NCBI RefSeq assembly: GCF_036864975.1
Contig: NZ_CP104311.1
Span: 1,404,001 to 1,468,000, forward strand
Source: Methylococcus capsulatus
GTDB taxonomy: Bacteria; Pseudomonadota; Gammaproteobacteria; Methylococcales; Methylococcaceae
Direction of reading: 5' to 3'
DNA: 64,000 nt
Below, piece by piece: positions 19,222 to 27,974 of the stretch (within the stretch, counting starts at the first letter, position 1; each line of letters starts with the position of its first letter). Made by a program: the position numbers and the translations under genes. The notes below the pieces were generated by a model. It saw nothing but the letters and a program-made list of their open reading frames with translations, was not told the DNA's origin and did not search any database.

Positions 19222-21297
19222 TCAGTCTCTGACCCAGTTTTCGGCCAGCCGGCTCGGAATGTGGGGCGCCTCACTGCTGGGCGGATGCGGGCGCCCCGTG
19301 AACACGCAATAGCAGACCCTCGCGGTATCGGCCACCAGAATCCAGCTCAGCCCCAGAAAAGCCGCGGTCAGGGCAGCATCGAGATAATCGTTGAAGATCA
19401 ACTGGGGTGCTTTGGCCGCCTGGTCCGCCGAAAGCAGGCCAGCTGCCAGCTTGTCGGTCAGGTCGCGGGCGTGAGCCAGAAAGCCCACGCGCAGTTCGGG
19501 GCTGAATAGCTTCTCCCAGGCGGCGCTGCTGGTGACCACGATCAGCCAAGACAGCGGCAGAGCGGTGATCCATGCGTGGGTAGCCTTGCCGGTCTTGACC
19601 AGTCTGGTGGTGGCGACGCACAGGGCGATGGCGGCCAGCATCTGGTTGGCGATGCCGAACAGCGGCCACAGGCTGTTGATGCCACCCAGCGGGTCGATGG
19701 TGCCCATGTACAGGAAATAACCCCACCCGGCGACGACCAGCGCCGAGGTGAGCAGTACACCGGGGTACCAGCCGGTCCGTCCCAAGGACGGCAGCCAGTT
19801 GCCCAGCAGATCCTGCAGCATGAAGCGGGCGACGCGGGTGCCGGCGTCCAGCGTGGTCAGGATGAACAAAGCCTCGAACATGATGGCGAAGTGGTACCAC
19901 AGCGACAGCAGGCCGTCGCCGAAAGCGCTGGCAAACAGGCTGGCCATACCCACCGCCAGGGAGGGCGCGCCGCCGGTGCGGGCGAATAGACTCGCCTCCC
20001 CCATTTCCCGTGCCAATGTCGCCATTTGCTCTACATCGACCGGGAAGCCCCAGGAAGAGATCGTCGCCACCGCGTCGGCGGCTTCTTTTCCGGCCACGCC
20101 GGCTGGGCTGTTGATGGCGAAATAGACGCCGGGATCGAGCACGGTCGCCGCGATCATCGCCATGATGGCTACGAAAGATTCCATTATCATGGCGCCGTAG
20201 CCGATGAAGCGCGCATCGGCCTCGTTGGCCAGCAGCTTAGGAGTGGTGCCGGAGGAAATCAGGGCGTGGAAACCGGACACCGCGCCGCAGGCGATGGTGA
20301 TGAACACGAACGGGAACAGCTTGCCCCCGAAGATCGGGCCGGTACCGTCGATGAAGGCCGTGAGCGCCGGCATCTTGATGTCAGGATGGAGGATCAGGAT
20401 GGCGATGGCGAGGGCGGCGATGGTGCCCAGCTTCATGAAGGTGGAAAGGTAGTCGCGCGGGGCCAGCAGCAGCCATACCGGCAGCACCGCAGCGGCGAAG
20501 CCGTAGGCGATGATCATCAGCGCCAGGGTGGGTGCGTCGTGGTCGAACCCGGTCCGGATTATCGGATGGTGGTCGATCCAGCCGCCGCCGGCGACTGACA
20601 GGATCAACAGGCCGACCCCGAGCAGTGTGGCCTCGATCACCCGGCCGGGGCGGATCTCGCGCATGTACAGACCAATCAGCACTGCGATGGGAATCGTCGC
20701 CGCCACCGTCGAAGTCGCCCACGGGCTGTGCTTCATGGCATTGACCACGACCAGGCCGAGCACCGCGATCAGGATGATCATGATCGTCATGACGCCGACC
20801 AGTGCCGCCGAGCCGCCGATGGGGCCCAGCTCGTCGCGGGCCATCTGGCCCAGCGAGCGGCCGTCGCGGCGGATCGAGCATACCAATACCACGAAATCCT
20901 GCACGCAGCCGCCGAACACCGCGCCGATCAATATCCACAGGGTGCCGGGCAAATAGCCGAACTGGGCGGCCAGGGTTGGGCCGATCAGCGGTCCGGGGCC
21001 GGCGATGGCGGCGAAATGGTGGCCGAACACGACCCAGCGATGGGTGGGCACAAAATCACGGCCATCGTTGAAGCGTTCCGCGGGCGTGGCACGGCTGGCA
21101 TCCAGCATCAGCACGCGGCTTGCAACAAAGGCGCTGTAGAATCTATAACCGAGGGCGTAGACGCATACCGCCGCGGTCACGAACCAAAGGCTGTTGACCG
21201 ATTCGCCGCGGTTGATCGCGATTCCTCCCAGCGCGGAGGCGCCGAGCAGCGCGATAGCGGACCAGAGCAGGATGGCTGTGAACTTGCTAGGGGGCAT
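19222..21297 (-). CDS. cstA: Carbon starvation protein CstA (peptide/pyruvate transporter family)
   Basis: This 691-residue multi-pass inner-membrane protein is close to the 701 residues of E. coli CstA. Typical stretches include [20 protein letters not shown] near residue 85, [13 protein letters not shown] just after, and [10 protein letters not shown] near 365. The family imports peptides or pyruvate during carbon limitation. ATG 21297 was chosen; the frame is open to 21525 but the extra residues are basic, low-quality sequence overlapping the divergent glgA region. A 173-bp divergent intergenic region separates it from glgA. Confidence 0.92.
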   Translation of the reverse strand: MPPSKFTAILLWSAIALLGASALGGIAINRGESVNSLWFVTAAVCVYALGYRFYSAFVASRVLMLDASRATPAERFNDGRDFVPTHRWVVFGHHFAAIAGPGPLIGPTLAAQFGYLPGTLWILIGAVFGGCVQDFVVLVCSIRRDGRSLGQMARDELGPIGGSAALVGVMTIMIILIAVLGLVVVNAMKHSPWATSTVAATIPIAVLIGLYMREIRPGRVIEATLLGVGLLILSVAGGGWIDHHPIIRTGFDHDAPTLALMIIAYGFAAAVLPVWLLLAPRDYLSTFMKLGTIAALAIAILILHPDIKMPALTAFIDGTGPIFGGKLFPFVFITIACGAVSGFHALISSGTTPKLLANEADARFIGYGAMIMESFVAIMAMIAATVLDPGVYFAINSPAGVAGKEAADAVATISSWGFPVDVEQMATLAREMGEASLFARTGGAPSLAVGMASLFASAFGDGLLSLWYHFAIMFEALFILTTLDAGTRVARFMLQDLLGNWLPSLGRTGWYPGVLLTSALVVAGWGYFLYMGTIDPLGGINSLWPLFGIANQMLAAIALCVATTRLVKTGKATHAWITALPLSWLIVVTSSAAWEKLFSPELRVGFLAHARDLTDKLAAGLLSADQAAKAPQLIFNDYLDAALTAAFLGLSWILVADTARVCYCVFTGRPHPPSSEAPHIPSRLAENWVRD

Positions 21298-21470
21298 GGT
21301 GGGTTTCCTTGTTACTGTCGATTCGCCTGGATTCTCCAGGAATCCGGTGAAGGTTCGGCGGCGAAGCAGCGTATTATGCACAGTCAACCAGCGGTCAAGG
21401 TAGGCGCCAGCGGCATTGGAACGCACGCCTTGCCCGAATGAATTCGATAAAGGCCATCCGGAGGACATAC

Positions 21471-23537
21471 ATGGCTCGCAAACCCAAAGCGCCAAAAGCC
21501 CCAGAGTCCGGGTCGACGAAAGCATCCGCCCAAGGAGGCAAGCCGGTCCAGGCGGCGCCGTCGGTACCGGAGATGCCAGCCAAGCCGAAGCCGCAGGCTG
21601 CCGGCACCACGAACATCACGGCGCCCGGCAAAGCTGATCCCGCCAGCGGCAGCGCTTCGCCCGAACGCGGCGGGACGGAAAATCCTGCCATCACGGCCGC
21701 CATACCCTCACCGCCACCGGCAGCAGCCCGGACTGCGGCATCCGAGGCTGCCGGGGATCCGATCCACCCGATAGCCGAGGCGCCGGCGGCTCCGGTCGAG
21801 CCCGTGGAGGAAACGGTTCCTGAACCGGTGGATTTGCCGGAAGCGGCCGGCACGACCGCGGACAGCCGGGTCGAATCCGGCACCGCTGCGGTGGAAGCGG
21901 AAATGCCGCCGCCCCCGAGTCAGGCGGAGGTGCCCGGAGAGAATCTACCCGAATCCCCCCATGCCCCCGAATGGTCGCCGCCGGTTGCCGCCGAGATGCC
22001 GGAAAGCCGGCCCGAGGTTGGGCCGCAGCCGGCGCAGCAGCCTCACATCCAGCACCGGCCCGCGCTGTTCGTGGTCCACATTACGCCCGAACTGGCGCCG
22101 GTGGCGAAGGTCGGCGGGCTGGCGGACGTGGTGTTCGGGCTGGGGCGGGAGCTGGAGATTCGCGGCAACCACGTCGAGATCATCCTGCCCAAGTACGACT
22201 GCATGCGCTACGACCAAATCTGGGGTCTGCAGCGCACCTTCGACGACCTCTGGGTGCCGTGGTACGGCGGGGCTATCCATTGCTCCGTTTACTTCGGCTT
22301 CGTGCACGGGCGCAAATGCTTTTTCATCGAACCTCACTCCCAGGACAACTTCTTCAACCGCGGCGCGGTGTACGGCTTCCACGACGACATTCTCCGTTTC
22401 GCCTTTTTTTCGCGGGCGGCGATGGAGTTTCTGTGGAAGTCCGGCAAGCATCCCGACGTCATCCACTGTCATGACTGGCAGACGGCACTGGTGCCGGTCT
22501 ATCTGTACGAAATCTATCAGCCGATGGGGATGCGCCACCCGCGGGTCTGCTTCACCATCCACAACTTCAAGCACCAGGGCGTCACCGGCGCACAGGTGCT
22601 GCACGCCTCCGGACTCAACCGCCCGGAATACTATTTCCATTACGACCGCCTCCGCGACAACCATAATCCCCATGCCATCAATCTGATGAAGGGCGGCATT
22701 GTCTATGCCAATTTCGTGACCACGGTGTCGCCGCGCTATGCGATGGAAGCCAAGGACCAGGGTCAGGCGTTCGGACTCGAGCCGACCCTGCACATCCACC
22801 ACATGAAGTACGGCGGGGTGGTGAACGGGATCGACTATGATGTCTGGAATCCGGAGACAGACCCCCATATCCCCGTGCATTTCAACGTGGATACGATCGA
22901 AGGCAAATATGCCGACAAGAAGGCGCTGCGCGACCGGCTGCTGCTCGCCGACAATGAGAAGCCCATCGTGTCCTTCGTCGGCCGCCTCGATCCGCAGAAG
23001 GGCATCGAGCTGATCCGCCACGCCTTGTTCTATACGCTGGGGCAGAGTGGCCAGTTTGTCCTGCTCGGCTCCAGTCCCGACGGGGCGATCAACGGCTATT
23101 TCTGGGGCCTGAAGCGGCAGTTCAACGACAATCCGGACTGTCATTTGGAAATCGGCTACAACGAAGAGCTGGCGCATCTGGTCTATGCCGGTTCGGACAT
23201 GATCGTGGTGCCCAGCCGCTTCGAACCCTGCGGCCTGACCCAACTCATCGCCATGCGCTACGGTACCATTCCGGTGGTACGCGAAATCGGCGGGCTGGCG
23301 GATACTGTGATCGACAAGGACTTCTCGCACCGCCCGTTGCACGAGCGCAACGGCTATGTATTCCGCGATTACGATGAGCGCGGACTGGAGTCGGCGCTGG
23401 GGCGGGCGATCGCCTGCTACTACCAGTACCCGGATCACTTCCGCGAGCTGATGAAAAATGCCATGCGCTACGACTATTCCTGGAACCATCCGGGTCAGGA
23501 CTATCTCAACATTTACGACTATATCCGGGAAAAATAG
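21471..23537 (+). CDS. glgA: Glycogen synthase GlgA with long Pro/Ala-rich N-terminal extension
   Basis: This GT5 enzyme transfers glucose from ADP-glucose to the growing alpha-1,4-glucan. The catalytic part starts about residue 198 ([25 protein letters not shown] binds ADP-glucose) and ends with the usual [16 protein letters not shown] near 580-595. Before it lies a 190-residue region rich in Pro, Ala and Glu, with no predicted fold; standard GlgA has about 480 residues, this one 688. ATG 21471 is preceded at 8 bp by GGAGGA. The GH13 gene starts 6 bp after its stop, so both are one operon. A second, housekeeping glgA could exist elsewhere. Confidence 0.93.
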   Translation: MARKPKAPKAPESGSTKASAQGGKPVQAAPSVPEMPAKPKPQAAGTTNITAPGKADPASGSASPERGGTENPAITAAIPSPPPAAARTAASEAAGDPIHPIAEAPAAPVEPVEETVPEPVDLPEAAGTTADSRVESGTAAVEAEMPPPPSQAEVPGENLPESPHAPEWSPPVAAEMPESRPEVGPQPAQQPHIQHRPALFVVHITPELAPVAKVGGLADVVFGLGRELEIRGNHVEIILPKYDCMRYDQIWGLQRTFDDLWVPWYGGAIHCSVYFGFVHGRKCFFIEPHSQDNFFNRGAVYGFHDDILRFAFFSRAAMEFLWKSGKHPDVIHCHDWQTALVPVYLYEIYQPMGMRHPRVCFTIHNFKHQGVTGAQVLHASGLNRPEYYFHYDRLRDNHNPHAINLMKGGIVYANFVTTVSPRYAMEAKDQGQAFGLEPTLHIHHMKYGGVVNGIDYDVWNPETDPHIPVHFNVDTIEGKYADKKALRDRLLLADNEKPIVSFVGRLDPQKGIELIRHALFYTLGQSGQFVLLGSSPDGAINGYFWGLKRQFNDNPDCHLEIGYNEELAHLVYAGSDMIVVPSRFEPCGLTQLIAMRYGTIPVVREIGGLADTVIDKDFSHRPLHERNGYVFRDYDERGLESALGRAIACYYQYPDHFRELMKNAMRYDYSWNHPGQDYLNIYDYIREK

Positions 23538-23543
23538 CTGGCC

Positions 23544-24806
23544 ATGAGGATCTACAATCTGTTTCCCAGGCTGGCGGGTCGTTTCCGGCAATGGACGCCT
23601 CATCTCGAACGGGCCGCGGCCATGGGCTTCGACTGGATATTCGTCAATCCGATCCAGCAGACCGGCCGTTCCGGCAGCCTGTATTCGATCAAGGATTATT
23701 TCGGCATCCATCCGGTTTTTCTCGATGCCCGGCCTTCCGCGGAGGAGCAGGTGAGGGCGATGATCCGCGCCGCGAACCGGCTGGGCATGAGGGTGATGGT
23801 GGACCTGGTCATCAATCACTGCGCCTACGACTCGCCTTTACCCGGTGCCCACCCGGAGTGGTTTGTCAGGGAGAACGGACAAATCGCCCATCCCTCCTGT
23901 GATCAGGATGGCCAGCGGGTGGTGTGGGAGGATCTGGCACAGTTTGATTTTCATCAGAGGGCGGAGCGTGAGTCACTCGTGCGCTATTGCCTCGAAATCG
24001 TGCGCTTCCTGTGCCGGCTGGGCTTCAGCGGGTTCCGCTGCGATGCGGCTTATCAGTTGCCGCCGGAAGTCTGGGAGCGGCTGATTCGGGAGATCAAGCG
24101 GGAATGGCCGGAAACCGTGTTCGTTGCCGAGACCCTGGGGTGTTCCCCGGCCCAGACGCGGCGGACCGCCCTGGCCGGTTTCGATGCCATCTTCAACAGT
24201 TCCAAGTGGTGGGATTTTTCCAGCCCCTGGCTGCTGGAGCAGTACCAACTCACCCGTGAGGTCGCGCCTTCGATCGGTTTCCCCGAGAGCCACGATACCC
24301 CCAGGCTCATGGAGGAGGCGCACGGCAACGTGGACGCTTTGAAGCAACGTTACCTGTTCGCCGCGCTGTTCTCCGGCGGAGTGATGATGCCGGTCGGCTA
24401 CGAGTTCGGATTCCGGCGACCGCTGCACGTGGTCGAAACCCGGCCCGAAGACTGGGAGCCGCCGGCCTGCGATCTCACCGGGTTCATCCGGACGGTCAAC
24501 GAGGTCAAGGCTCGCTGTCCGGTGTTCCAGGAAGACAGCATCACCCAGCTTCTGCCGCACCCGAATCCGGCAATCCTGATGATGTGGAAAGCGGGGCGGA
24601 AACCGGGGGAGGAGGCGCTGCTGGTGTTCAACAAGGATCCATGGAACCGTCAGTATTTCCGGGTCGATGACATCTACCAATACGTTCAGGGCAGGGCGCC
24701 GCTGCGGGACCTCTCGCCGGAATGGCGGCTCGATTACATTCCGGCGCCGTTCGAATTCGAACTCGCAGCCGGTATGGGTCGAATCATGGTGACCGAAACG
24801 GAGTGA
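23544..24806 (+). CDS. GH13 alpha-amylase family enzyme
   Basis: This 420-residue protein has the four conserved regions of GH13 TIM-barrel enzymes: DLVINH near residue 87, GFRCDAA near 162 (nucleophile Asp), VFVAETLG near 195 (acid/base Glu), and FPESHDTPR near 248 (transition-state Asp). There is no signal peptide and no CBM. The barrel is compact and the ESHDTPR form of region IV recalls the GlgE-like/maltosyltransferase branch rather than classical amylases, so a transferase acting on the GlgA product is possible. Substrate is not determined. It is co-transcribed with glgA. Confidence 0.85.
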   Translation: MRIYNLFPRLAGRFRQWTPHLERAAAMGFDWIFVNPIQQTGRSGSLYSIKDYFGIHPVFLDARPSAEEQVRAMIRAANRLGMRVMVDLVINHCAYDSPLPGAHPEWFVRENGQIAHPSCDQDGQRVVWEDLAQFDFHQRAERESLVRYCLEIVRFLCRLGFSGFRCDAAYQLPPEVWERLIREIKREWPETVFVAETLGCSPAQTRRTALAGFDAIFNSSKWWDFSSPWLLEQYQLTREVAPSIGFPESHDTPRLMEEAHGNVDALKQRYLFAALFSGGVMMPVGYEFGFRRPLHVVETRPEDWEPPACDLTGFIRTVNEVKARCPVFQEDSITQLLPHPNPAILMMWKAGRKPGEEALLVFNKDPWNRQYFRVDDIYQYVQGRAPLRDLSPEWRLDYIPAPFEFELAAGMGRIMVTETE

Positions 24807-24844
24807 ACTTTTTCGCTCCGCCGTGATCAATAGGAATAAGTCGT

Positions 24845-24965
24845 CTGGATTCGACGCGCATTCTACTCATCGTCTCCCTTGTGAGTAGCCTATGCAACCC
24901 CGGCCCCCTCTAGCCGGGCCATCACGCCCTCCGGAGTGTCCCCCTTAAACTCCGGAGGTTTTTTC
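24845..24965 (+). ncRNA. Candidate small RNA with three C-rich hairpin loops (ErsA/sX13/Spot 42-like position)
   Basis: Three hairpins follow one another. Hairpin A is CTACTCA 24863-24869 with TGAGTAG 24882-24888 and a 12-nt loop containing CTCCC. Hairpin B is CCCGGC 24899-24904 with GCCGGG 24913-24918 and loop CCCCTCTA. Hairpin C is CCTCCGGAGT 24928-24937 with ACTCCGGAGG 24949-24958 and loop GTCCCCCTTAA, followed by six T. Every loop exposes a C-run able to pair with Shine-Dalgarno G-runs, the design known for the sX13 family. The site, next to and convergent with engB, is also where Spot 42 and ErsA lie in other gammaproteobacteria. A weak promoter (TTCGCT 24812-24817, 17 bp, AATAAG 24835-24840) would start RNA near 24847. 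No expression evidence is available here. Confidence 0.6.
24928..24964 (+). terminator. Rho-independent terminator
   Basis: A perfect 10-bp stem (24928-24937 with 24949-24958), an 11-nt loop and TTTTTT at 24959-24964. It ends the candidate small RNA and also any read-through from the glgA operon. It overlaps the last codons of convergent engB. Confidence 0.85.
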
Positions 24966-25577
24966 TTGGTCCTGCCGCGGCAGGTCGAGCCAGCGGCCCA
25001 GCACTTCCCAGGCCTCCTCGGTGCCGGTCTTCTTGAGAGAAGAAAAAAGTTGGACGCTGAAGTCTGGCGAACCGTAGCCCCCCAGACGGGTTTTCGCCAT
25101 GAGCCGGGTATTCAGCGCCGCGCCACGGCTCAGCTTGTCACTCTTGGTCAGTGCCACATGCAGGGCGATGCCCCGGTGGGCGCACCATTCGATCATGACT
25201 TCGTCCATCTCGGTGAACGGGTGGCGGATGTCCATCAGCAGGAACACGCCGCGCAGCGACTGCCGGTAGCGCAGATACCACTCCAACGCGGCCTCCCAAC
25301 GCCTATGAATTTCACCGGGTACCTTGGCATAGCCGTAACCCGGCAGATCGACCAGCCGCCGCCCATCGTCGATGGTGAAGAAGTTGATCATCTGGGTCCT
25401 TCCGGGCGTCTTGCTGACCCGGGCCAGCCGGCCGATGTTGGCCAGGGTGTTGATCGCACTGGACTTGCCGGCGTTGGAACGGCCTGCGAAAGCGACTTCG
25501 CAGCCCAGATCCGGGGGGGCGTCCTTCAATTCGAGGACGCTGCGCAGGTAACGTATCGATACGGGGGGGATTTTCAC
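24945..25577 (-). CDS. engB: Ribosome-biogenesis GTPase EngB (YsxC/YihA)
   Basis: This 210-residue GTPase is needed for large-subunit maturation. G1 is GRSNAGKSS near residue 32-40, the switch region follows as TPGRTQMINFF, G3 is DLPGYGYA near 78, G4 TKSD near 143, and the G5-like segment SVQLFSSLKKTG comes after. Length is normal. Its stop codon lies in the loop of the + strand terminator. Neighbours (cytochrome c4, dsbA, EEP protein) match the order seen in pseudomonads. Confidence 0.95.
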   Translation of the reverse strand: MKIPPVSIRYLRSVLELKDAPPDLGCEVAFAGRSNAGKSSAINTLANIGRLARVSKTPGRTQMINFFTIDDGRRLVDLPGYGYAKVPGEIHRRWEAALEWYLRYRQSLRGVFLLMDIRHPFTEMDEVMIEWCAHRGIALHVALTKSDKLSRGAALNTRLMAKTRLGGYGSPDFSVQLFSSLKKTGTEEAWEVLGRWLDLPRQDQEKTSGV

Positions 25578-25733
25578 GAGGACAAACGCGGTGTTGATCG
25601 AACCATTCTACACTGCAGTACCCCGGATGGGTGCGTGGTGTTGACTTTTCTGGACGATCCCTATTTGATTCGCGTGTTTTTTCTGAGTGCGGCCGGATGA
25701 CCATGGCCTGCTATTTTTTGAGATAATCCGCTG

Positions 25734-26351
25734 ATGAAAACAATGATGATCAAGGCGCTGGCGCTGGGTTTCGGTCTGGTGACGCTGGCGGCGGGGCCCG
25801 GGGCGCACGCGGAGGGAAATCCCGCGGCGGGCAGAAAGAAGGCCGAGACCTGCTCAGGCTGCCACGGTGAGGACGGCAACAGCAACGCACCGATCTTTCC
25901 TAAGCTTGCCGGCCAGCATGCCGCCTATCTGACCAAGCAGCTGCGGGAGTTCAGGTCCCAGAACCGGGGCGAATCCACCATGGCGGCCATTGCCGAGCCG
26001 CTGAGCGACGAGGACATCGCCGACCTCAGCGCCTGGTTCGCCCAGGGTACCGTGCACATCGAAGAGGAAGAAGGCGATTATTCCGCCGGGGAACGCCTTT
26101 ACCGCAGCGGAGATTTGGCGAAGGGTATTCCCGCCTGTTCGGCTTGCCATGGTCCGCATGGCGAGGGCAATGGGGAAGCCGGTTTCCCAGCCTTGCGCGG
26201 TCAGTATTCGGCCTATGTTGCCAAGGCCTTGCGCGAGTTCAAGGCCGATGAGCGGCGCAACGACCGGAACCAGATGATGCGCGACATCGCGGGGAAACTG
26301 AGCGATGAGGACCTCGGCGCGGTTTCGGATTTCGTTTCGGTTTTGAAATGA
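25734..26351 (+). CDS. Diheme cytochrome c4
   Basis: This 205-residue precursor has a signal peptide (ending AHAEG, about residue 25) and two homologous cytochrome domains. The first haem site is CSGCHGEDGNSN near residue 40 and the second CSACHGPHGEGN near 137; each is followed by the typical FPKLAGQHAAYL/FPALRGQYSAYV and a late Met. This is the cytochrome c4 architecture, a periplasmic donor to terminal oxidases. It diverges from engB and is followed by a terminator. Confidence 0.93.
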   Translation: MKTMMIKALALGFGLVTLAAGPGAHAEGNPAAGRKKAETCSGCHGEDGNSNAPIFPKLAGQHAAYLTKQLREFRSQNRGESTMAAIAEPLSDEDIADLSAWFAQGTVHIEEEEGDYSAGERLYRSGDLAKGIPACSACHGPHGEGNGEAGFPALRGQYSAYVAKALREFKADERRNDRNQMMRDIAGKLSDEDLGAVSDFVSVLK

Positions 26352-26355
26352 TCGC

Positions 26356-26380
26356 AAAGGCCGGCATCGCCGGGCCTTTT
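26356..26380 (+). terminator. Terminator after cytochrome c4
   Basis: AAAGGCCGGC pairs with GCCGGGCCTTT (one bulged G) around a short loop, ending in TTTT, five bases after the cytochrome stop. The A-tract/T-tract flanks mean it may work in both directions. Confidence 0.75.
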
Positions 26381-26440
26381 CAAGCTTAATCGATCGCATG
26401 AGCTTCGGGCCGCGGGGCGGCCTGATTCGGAGGAGAATTC

Positions 26441-27103
26441 GTGAATACAGGCATCCACATGTGGCGCACCGGTCTGGGAGTGGCGTTTCTGGCGCTGTTT
26501 TCCTCGTTGCTGTCTGCGGCTCCCGCGGAAACCCGAGAGTACACCGCGGGCAAGGACTACGAGGTGATCAATCCGCCCCAGCCGACCTCGGATCCGTCCA
26601 AGGTCGAAGTCCTCGAATTCTTCTGGTACGGCTGTCCGCATTGTTATCACTTCGAGCCGGACTTGAACGCTTGGCTGAAGACCAAGCCGGACAACGTGGT
26701 TTTCATCCGCCAGCCCGCGGTTTTCAACGACCGTTGGGCGGCACACGCCAAGATGTTCTACACGGCTGAAGCTCTGGGCGTCCTGGATAAGCTGCATCCA
26801 TTGTTCTATGAGGCCATCCAGGTCAAGAAACTAGCGCTGGCCAGTGAAGACGAGCAGGCCAAATTTTTTACCGAACACGGCGTCACCAAGGATGCCTTCC
26901 AGAAGGCCTACAAGTCATTCGCAGTGGATGCCAAGATGCGCCAGGCCGAGGGCATGGGAGCCCGTTACGGCATCAGCGGTACACCGACGCTGGTGGTGAA
27001 CGGCAAGTACCGCGTGTCCGGTTCGCTCGCCAAGTCCTATTCCAACATGATCGCCATCACCAACTACTTGATCGCCAAAGAAAGCGGCAAGCCGGCAAAA
27101 TAA
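26441..27103 (+). CDS. dsbA: Thiol:disulfide interchange protein DsbA
   Basis: This periplasmic oxidase introduces disulfide bonds into exported proteins. The start is GTG 26441, supported by GGAGGAG 6 bp upstream; an internal ATG at 26459 lacks a comparable site. Signal peptide ends about residue 27 (SAAPA). The thioredoxin-fold active site is CPHC in FFWYGCPHCYHFEP near residue 64-77 and the cis-Pro loop is SGTPTLVVNG near 180. 220 residues, usual size. The EEP gene begins 9 bp later, so they form one unit. Confidence 0.94.
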   Translation: MNTGIHMWRTGLGVAFLALFSSLLSAAPAETREYTAGKDYEVINPPQPTSDPSKVEVLEFFWYGCPHCYHFEPDLNAWLKTKPDNVVFIRQPAVFNDRWAAHAKMFYTAEALGVLDKLHPLFYEAIQVKKLALASEDEQAKFFTEHGVTKDAFQKAYKSFAVDAKMRQAEGMGARYGISGTPTLVVNGKYRVSGSLAKSYSNMIAITNYLIAKESGKPAK

Positions 27104-27112
27104 AATAAGGGG

Positions 27113-27967
27113 ATGTCCATGGGGGGAGCTCTGGCAGTCCGGGAACGTGTCGGGGATGTGCTCCCCGCGCCGGCGAATGCGGATGCGGCAACCGTCGTGC
27201 TCCGTCTGGCCAGCTTCAATATCCAGACCGGAATTTCCACTTCCAGCTACCGCGATTACATCACCGGGGGCTGGCGGCATGTGTGGCCTTCGACCAAACG
27301 CCTGCCGAATTTGAACCGCATCGCCCAGCTTCTCAAGCCGTTCGACATCGCCGGTCTGCAGGAAGTGGACGGGGGTGGAATGCGCAGTCACAACATCGTC
27401 CAGACCCAGTATCTGGCCGAGCACGCGGGCTTTGCTTATTGGCACAATCAGGTCAACCGCCGGATCGGCAGGCTGGCATTGCACAGCAACGGCCTACTCA
27501 GCCGGTTCCGCCCCGACTTCGTCCACGACTACCCGCTGCCGGGCATGCCGGGACGCGGCGCCCTGCTGGCCCGTTTCGGCCATGATCCCCGCAATGCACT
27601 CTTTGTCTGCGTAGCGCATCTGGCCTTGAGCCGCCGCGCGCGCATCAAACAGTTACGCTTCATCAGCGATCTCATCGGCCATTTGCCCTATGTGGTGCTA
27701 ATGGGGGATCTCAATTGCGAGCCGAATACGCCGGAACTCGATCTGCTGCTGGAAGCGACCCATCTGAGCGACCCGGTCTGCCGCTTGAAGACCTTCCCGA
27801 GCTGGCGGCCGCACAAGATGCTTGACCACATCCTGGTGACGCCCTCGCTGCAGGTCAACCGGCTGGAAGTGATCGACTTCGCCTGTTCCGACCATCTGCC
27901 GGTGTCGATGGAGGTGGTTCTTCCGGATGCGTTGGCGCATATCCGCGAGGCGAGGCAGGCGGCCTGA
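27113..27967 (+). CDS. Endonuclease/exonuclease/phosphatase (EEP) family protein
   Basis: This 284-residue protein has the EEP fold motifs: LASFNIQTG near residue 33, GLQEVDGGG near 80 (catalytic Glu), GDLNCEPN near 197 (Asp-Asn), DHILV near 240, and the catalytic SDHLPVSMEV near 260. Substrate may be DNA, a phosphoinositide-like lipid or another phosphodiester and cannot be inferred. It sits 9 bp after dsbA, as in pseudomonads, and no signal peptide is seen. Confidence 0.83.
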   Translation: MSMGGALAVRERVGDVLPAPANADAATVVLRLASFNIQTGISTSSYRDYITGGWRHVWPSTKRLPNLNRIAQLLKPFDIAGLQEVDGGGMRSHNIVQTQYLAEHAGFAYWHNQVNRRIGRLALHSNGLLSRFRPDFVHDYPLPGMPGRGALLARFGHDPRNALFVCVAHLALSRRARIKQLRFISDLIGHLPYVVLMGDLNCEPNTPELDLLLEATHLSDPVCRLKTFPSWRPHKMLDHILVTPSLQVNRLEVIDFACSDHLPVSMEVVLPDALAHIREARQAA

Positions 27968-27974
27968 GGCGCTT

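Noticed and set aside
24840-24860. tmRNA-like start (TCTGGATTCGACG)
   Set aside because: The string resembles the 5' region of ssrA, but there is no tRNA-Ala-like end, no tag frame and the following hairpins do not fit tmRNA.
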